This document shows, in pieces, positions 32,760 to 33,957 of a stretch of DNA of 33,957 nucleotides. The notes beneath the pieces are model-generated. The model searched no databases. It was not told where the DNA came from and worked only from the letters and a program-made list of their open reading frames with translations. Source of the stretch: Mucilaginibacter sp. (GTDB lineage: Bacteria; Bacteroidota; Bacteroidia; Sphingobacteriales; Sphingobacteriaceae). Each line of letters opens with the position of its first letter. Position 1 is the first letter of the stretch. The stretch lies in NCBI GenBank assembly GCA_028288085.1, contig JAQBOK010000370.1, forward strand, positions 1 through 33,957. The letters run 5' to 3'. The translations under genes and the position numbers were made by a program.

Positions 32760-32960
32760 TTAATCTTCTTCAATTATTTTTGTCACCCGGCCAACCTGTC
32801 CATCTTCCAGCCTTACTTTTATGCCGCGTGAGTGAAACGTCGAACTGGTCAATAAGTCCTTTACTATCCCCCTTGTACTTTTCCCGCTTCGCTGATCTTT
32901 CTTCAGGATAATATCAACTTCAAGGCCGGGGTAAATATCGCTTCGGTTTTGTCCGTTCAT
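32760..32960 (-). CDS. ywbE: YwbE family small protein (DUF2196)
   Basis: A 66-residue basic/acidic protein with the DUF2196 pattern: NRSDIYPGLEVDIILKKDQ, SGKSTRGIVKDLLTSS, HSRGIKVRLEDGQVGRVTKI. It is probably a beta-barrel nucleic-acid-binding-like domain; the role is unknown. The ATG at 32960 is 38 bases after the argH stop, and DUF1345 follows. Confidence 0.88.
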   Translation of the reverse strand: MNGQNRSDIYPGLEVDIILKKDQRSGKSTRGIVKDLLTSSTFHSRGIKVRLEDGQVGRVTKIIEED

Positions 32961-32997
32961 GTTTTAGATTATACTGATTATTTGTTATTTACGCTGA

Positions 32998-33957
32998 TTA
33001 AGCAATTAGATTTTTTACTGCTTTATTAACTTTTTCAAAATTAAAATTACCAAGCAGGCTATCCATTGCTGCTTTTATCTGCCCATTTCCCAAATTACCA
33101 ATGCTGCCCTCGTGTGTATGGTTTACTCTTTTATCAGGGTTGAAATTTCCTTGTTCAATAGCCAATCCAACCTGTTTGTAAGCATCGCGAAACGGTGTTC
33201 CACTTAATACAAGGCGGTTCACTTCTTCCACACTAAACAAATAGGTATATTTAGGATCGTTCAGTATGTCGGTTTTAACCTCGATATGTTGCAGCATGAA
33301 GGTAGCCATGTGCAGGCAATTCTTCAGGTCTGCAAAAGCCGGAAATAACAATTCTTTTAACAGTTGCAGTTCACGATGATAGCCTGATGGCAGATTGGTG
33401 GTCATCATGGCTATATCATTCGGTAGTGCTTGCAGGCGGTTACATTTGCCACGCATAATTTCCCATACATCCGGGTTCTTTTTATGCGGCATAATGCTGC
33501 TTCCTGTGGTCAGGGTATCAGGATAACTTACAAAAGCAAAGTTCTGGCTCAGGTATAAAGCCTGGTCCATGGCCATTTTAGCCAGTGTTGATGCAATATT
33601 AGATATGGCCTGTGCAATAATCCTTTCTGTTTTACCACGGCCCATCTGCGCATAAACCACGTTATAATTTAAGCTGTCAAAGCCGAGGAGTTCTGTAGTT
33701 AACGTGCGGTTAAGCGGGAATGACGAGCCATAACCAGCTGCAGAACCCAATGGATTCTTATTAGTGATCTTATAAGCTGCTAAAACTACTTCAAGATCAT
33801 CAACCAGGCTTTCGGCATAAGCGCCAAACCATAACCCAAATGATGATGGCATTGCTACCTGTAAATGGGTATAACCTGGCAGCAATACGCCTTTATGTTT
33901 TTCACTTAGCGCTATTAGTAACTTAAACAAGCTTTCGGTTTCCTCTACCACTTCCTG
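32998..33957 (-). CDS. argH: Argininosuccinate lyase, C-terminal part (partial at window end)
   Basis: Cleaves argininosuccinate to arginine and fumarate, the last step of arginine synthesis. About 319 residues are visible, starting inside the protein (QEVVEETESLF), so the N-terminal third lies beyond base 33957. Marks are LPGYTHLQVAMPSSFGLWFG (with the catalytic-loop TxLQ), NKNPLGSAAGYGSSFPLNR, and the fumarase/lyase signature GSSIMPHKKNPDVWEIMRGK. A codon read as Met at 33951 is GTG within the gene and not a true start. The gene ends at 32998, before ywbE. Confidence 0.93.
   Translation of the reverse strand, partial: QEVVEETESLFKLLIALSEKHKGVLLPGYTHLQVAMPSSFGLWFGAYAESLVDDLEVVLAAYKITNKNPLGSAAGYGSSFPLNRTLTTELLGFDSLNYNVVYAQMGRGKTERIIAQAISNIASTLAKMAMDQALYLSQNFAFVSYPDTLTTGSSIMPHKKNPDVWEIMRGKCNRLQALPNDIAMMTTNLPSGYHRELQLLKELLFPAFADLKNCLHMATFMLQHIEVKTDILNDPKYTYLFSVEEVNRLVLSGTPFRDAYKQVGLAIEQGNFNPDKRVNHTHEGSIGNLGNGQIKAAMDSLLGNFNFEKVNKAVKNLIA

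Noticed and set aside
1..33957. CRISPR array, tRNA, rRNA, transposase or integrase
   Set aside because: No regular direct repeats with spacers, no cloverleaf or rRNA-like stretch, and no recognisable recombinase frame was seen in reading the window.

Overview
The window looks like an ordinary chromosomal stretch of a Bacteroidota bacterium, most likely Sphingobacteriaceae (Mucilaginibacter/Pedobacter type). Signs of this are the AT-rich intergenic DNA, weak Shine-Dalgarno sequences, a TonB-dependent receptor with an N-terminal carboxypeptidase-regulatory-like domain, and families common in that phylum (DUF3078, DUF2851, DUF1345, GIN/DUF2807, GH97, PspC-only protein, LytS/LytTR pair). No rRNA, tRNA, phage, transposase or CRISPR array was seen. 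The genus is an inference from gene content only.

Layout. 1-119: 3' end of an unidentified gene and its terminator. 459-4714: an orphan TonB-dependent receptor and a DUF3078 outer-membrane protein. 4802-5452: a DUF2306 membrane protein on the minus strand. 5745-8697: a three-gene plus-strand cassette of acyltransferase-3, LytS-type kinase and LytTR response regulator, preceded by a 21-bp-period direct repeat that fits a LytTR-regulator site. 8705-8877: a hairpin-forming dispersed-repeat-like element and a 13-codon ORF that reads like the N-terminus of a HigA antitoxin. 8871-10982: a cyclase-family hydrolase and a GH28 pectinase, convergent and abutting. 11021-12223 (minus): YjbR-like protein, a LysE exporter cut by a premature stop, and the frameshifted remains of a receiver-domain protein. 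12348-15934: crotonase and a large PAS sensor that has a histidine-kinase dimerisation helix but no ATPase domain. 15953-18357 (minus): cbpA-cbpM-AlkZ-like DNA glycosylase operon. 18841-21770: GIN-domain protein, gluconokinase, second DUF2306 protein. 21889-23437: cupin, CPBP protease, GNAT. 23454-25473: HAD hydrolase, DUF1493, EEP hydrolase. 25594-27570: GH97. 27656-29168 (minus): DUF2851 and PspC genes. 29312-30604: KgtP-like transporter. 30607-33957 (minus): Asp-box lipoprotein, then DUF1345, ywbE and the 3' part of argH.

Carbohydrate genes (GH28, GH97, gluconokinase, TonB receptor) are scattered and do not form a polysaccharide utilisation locus: there is no SusD. The main regulatory theme is a set of long perfect palindromes in intergenic regions (18700-18718, 21810-21834, 24228-24247, 29191-29208) with no regulator gene beside them. 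The second theme is gene decay around 11.3-12.2 kb. I did not find a clearly new multi-gene defence or biosynthetic system. The best candidates for something undescribed are the LytTR/acyltransferase cassette with its repeat, the CbpA-CbpM-glycosylase operon, and the 25-bp operator between DUF2306 and the cupin gene.
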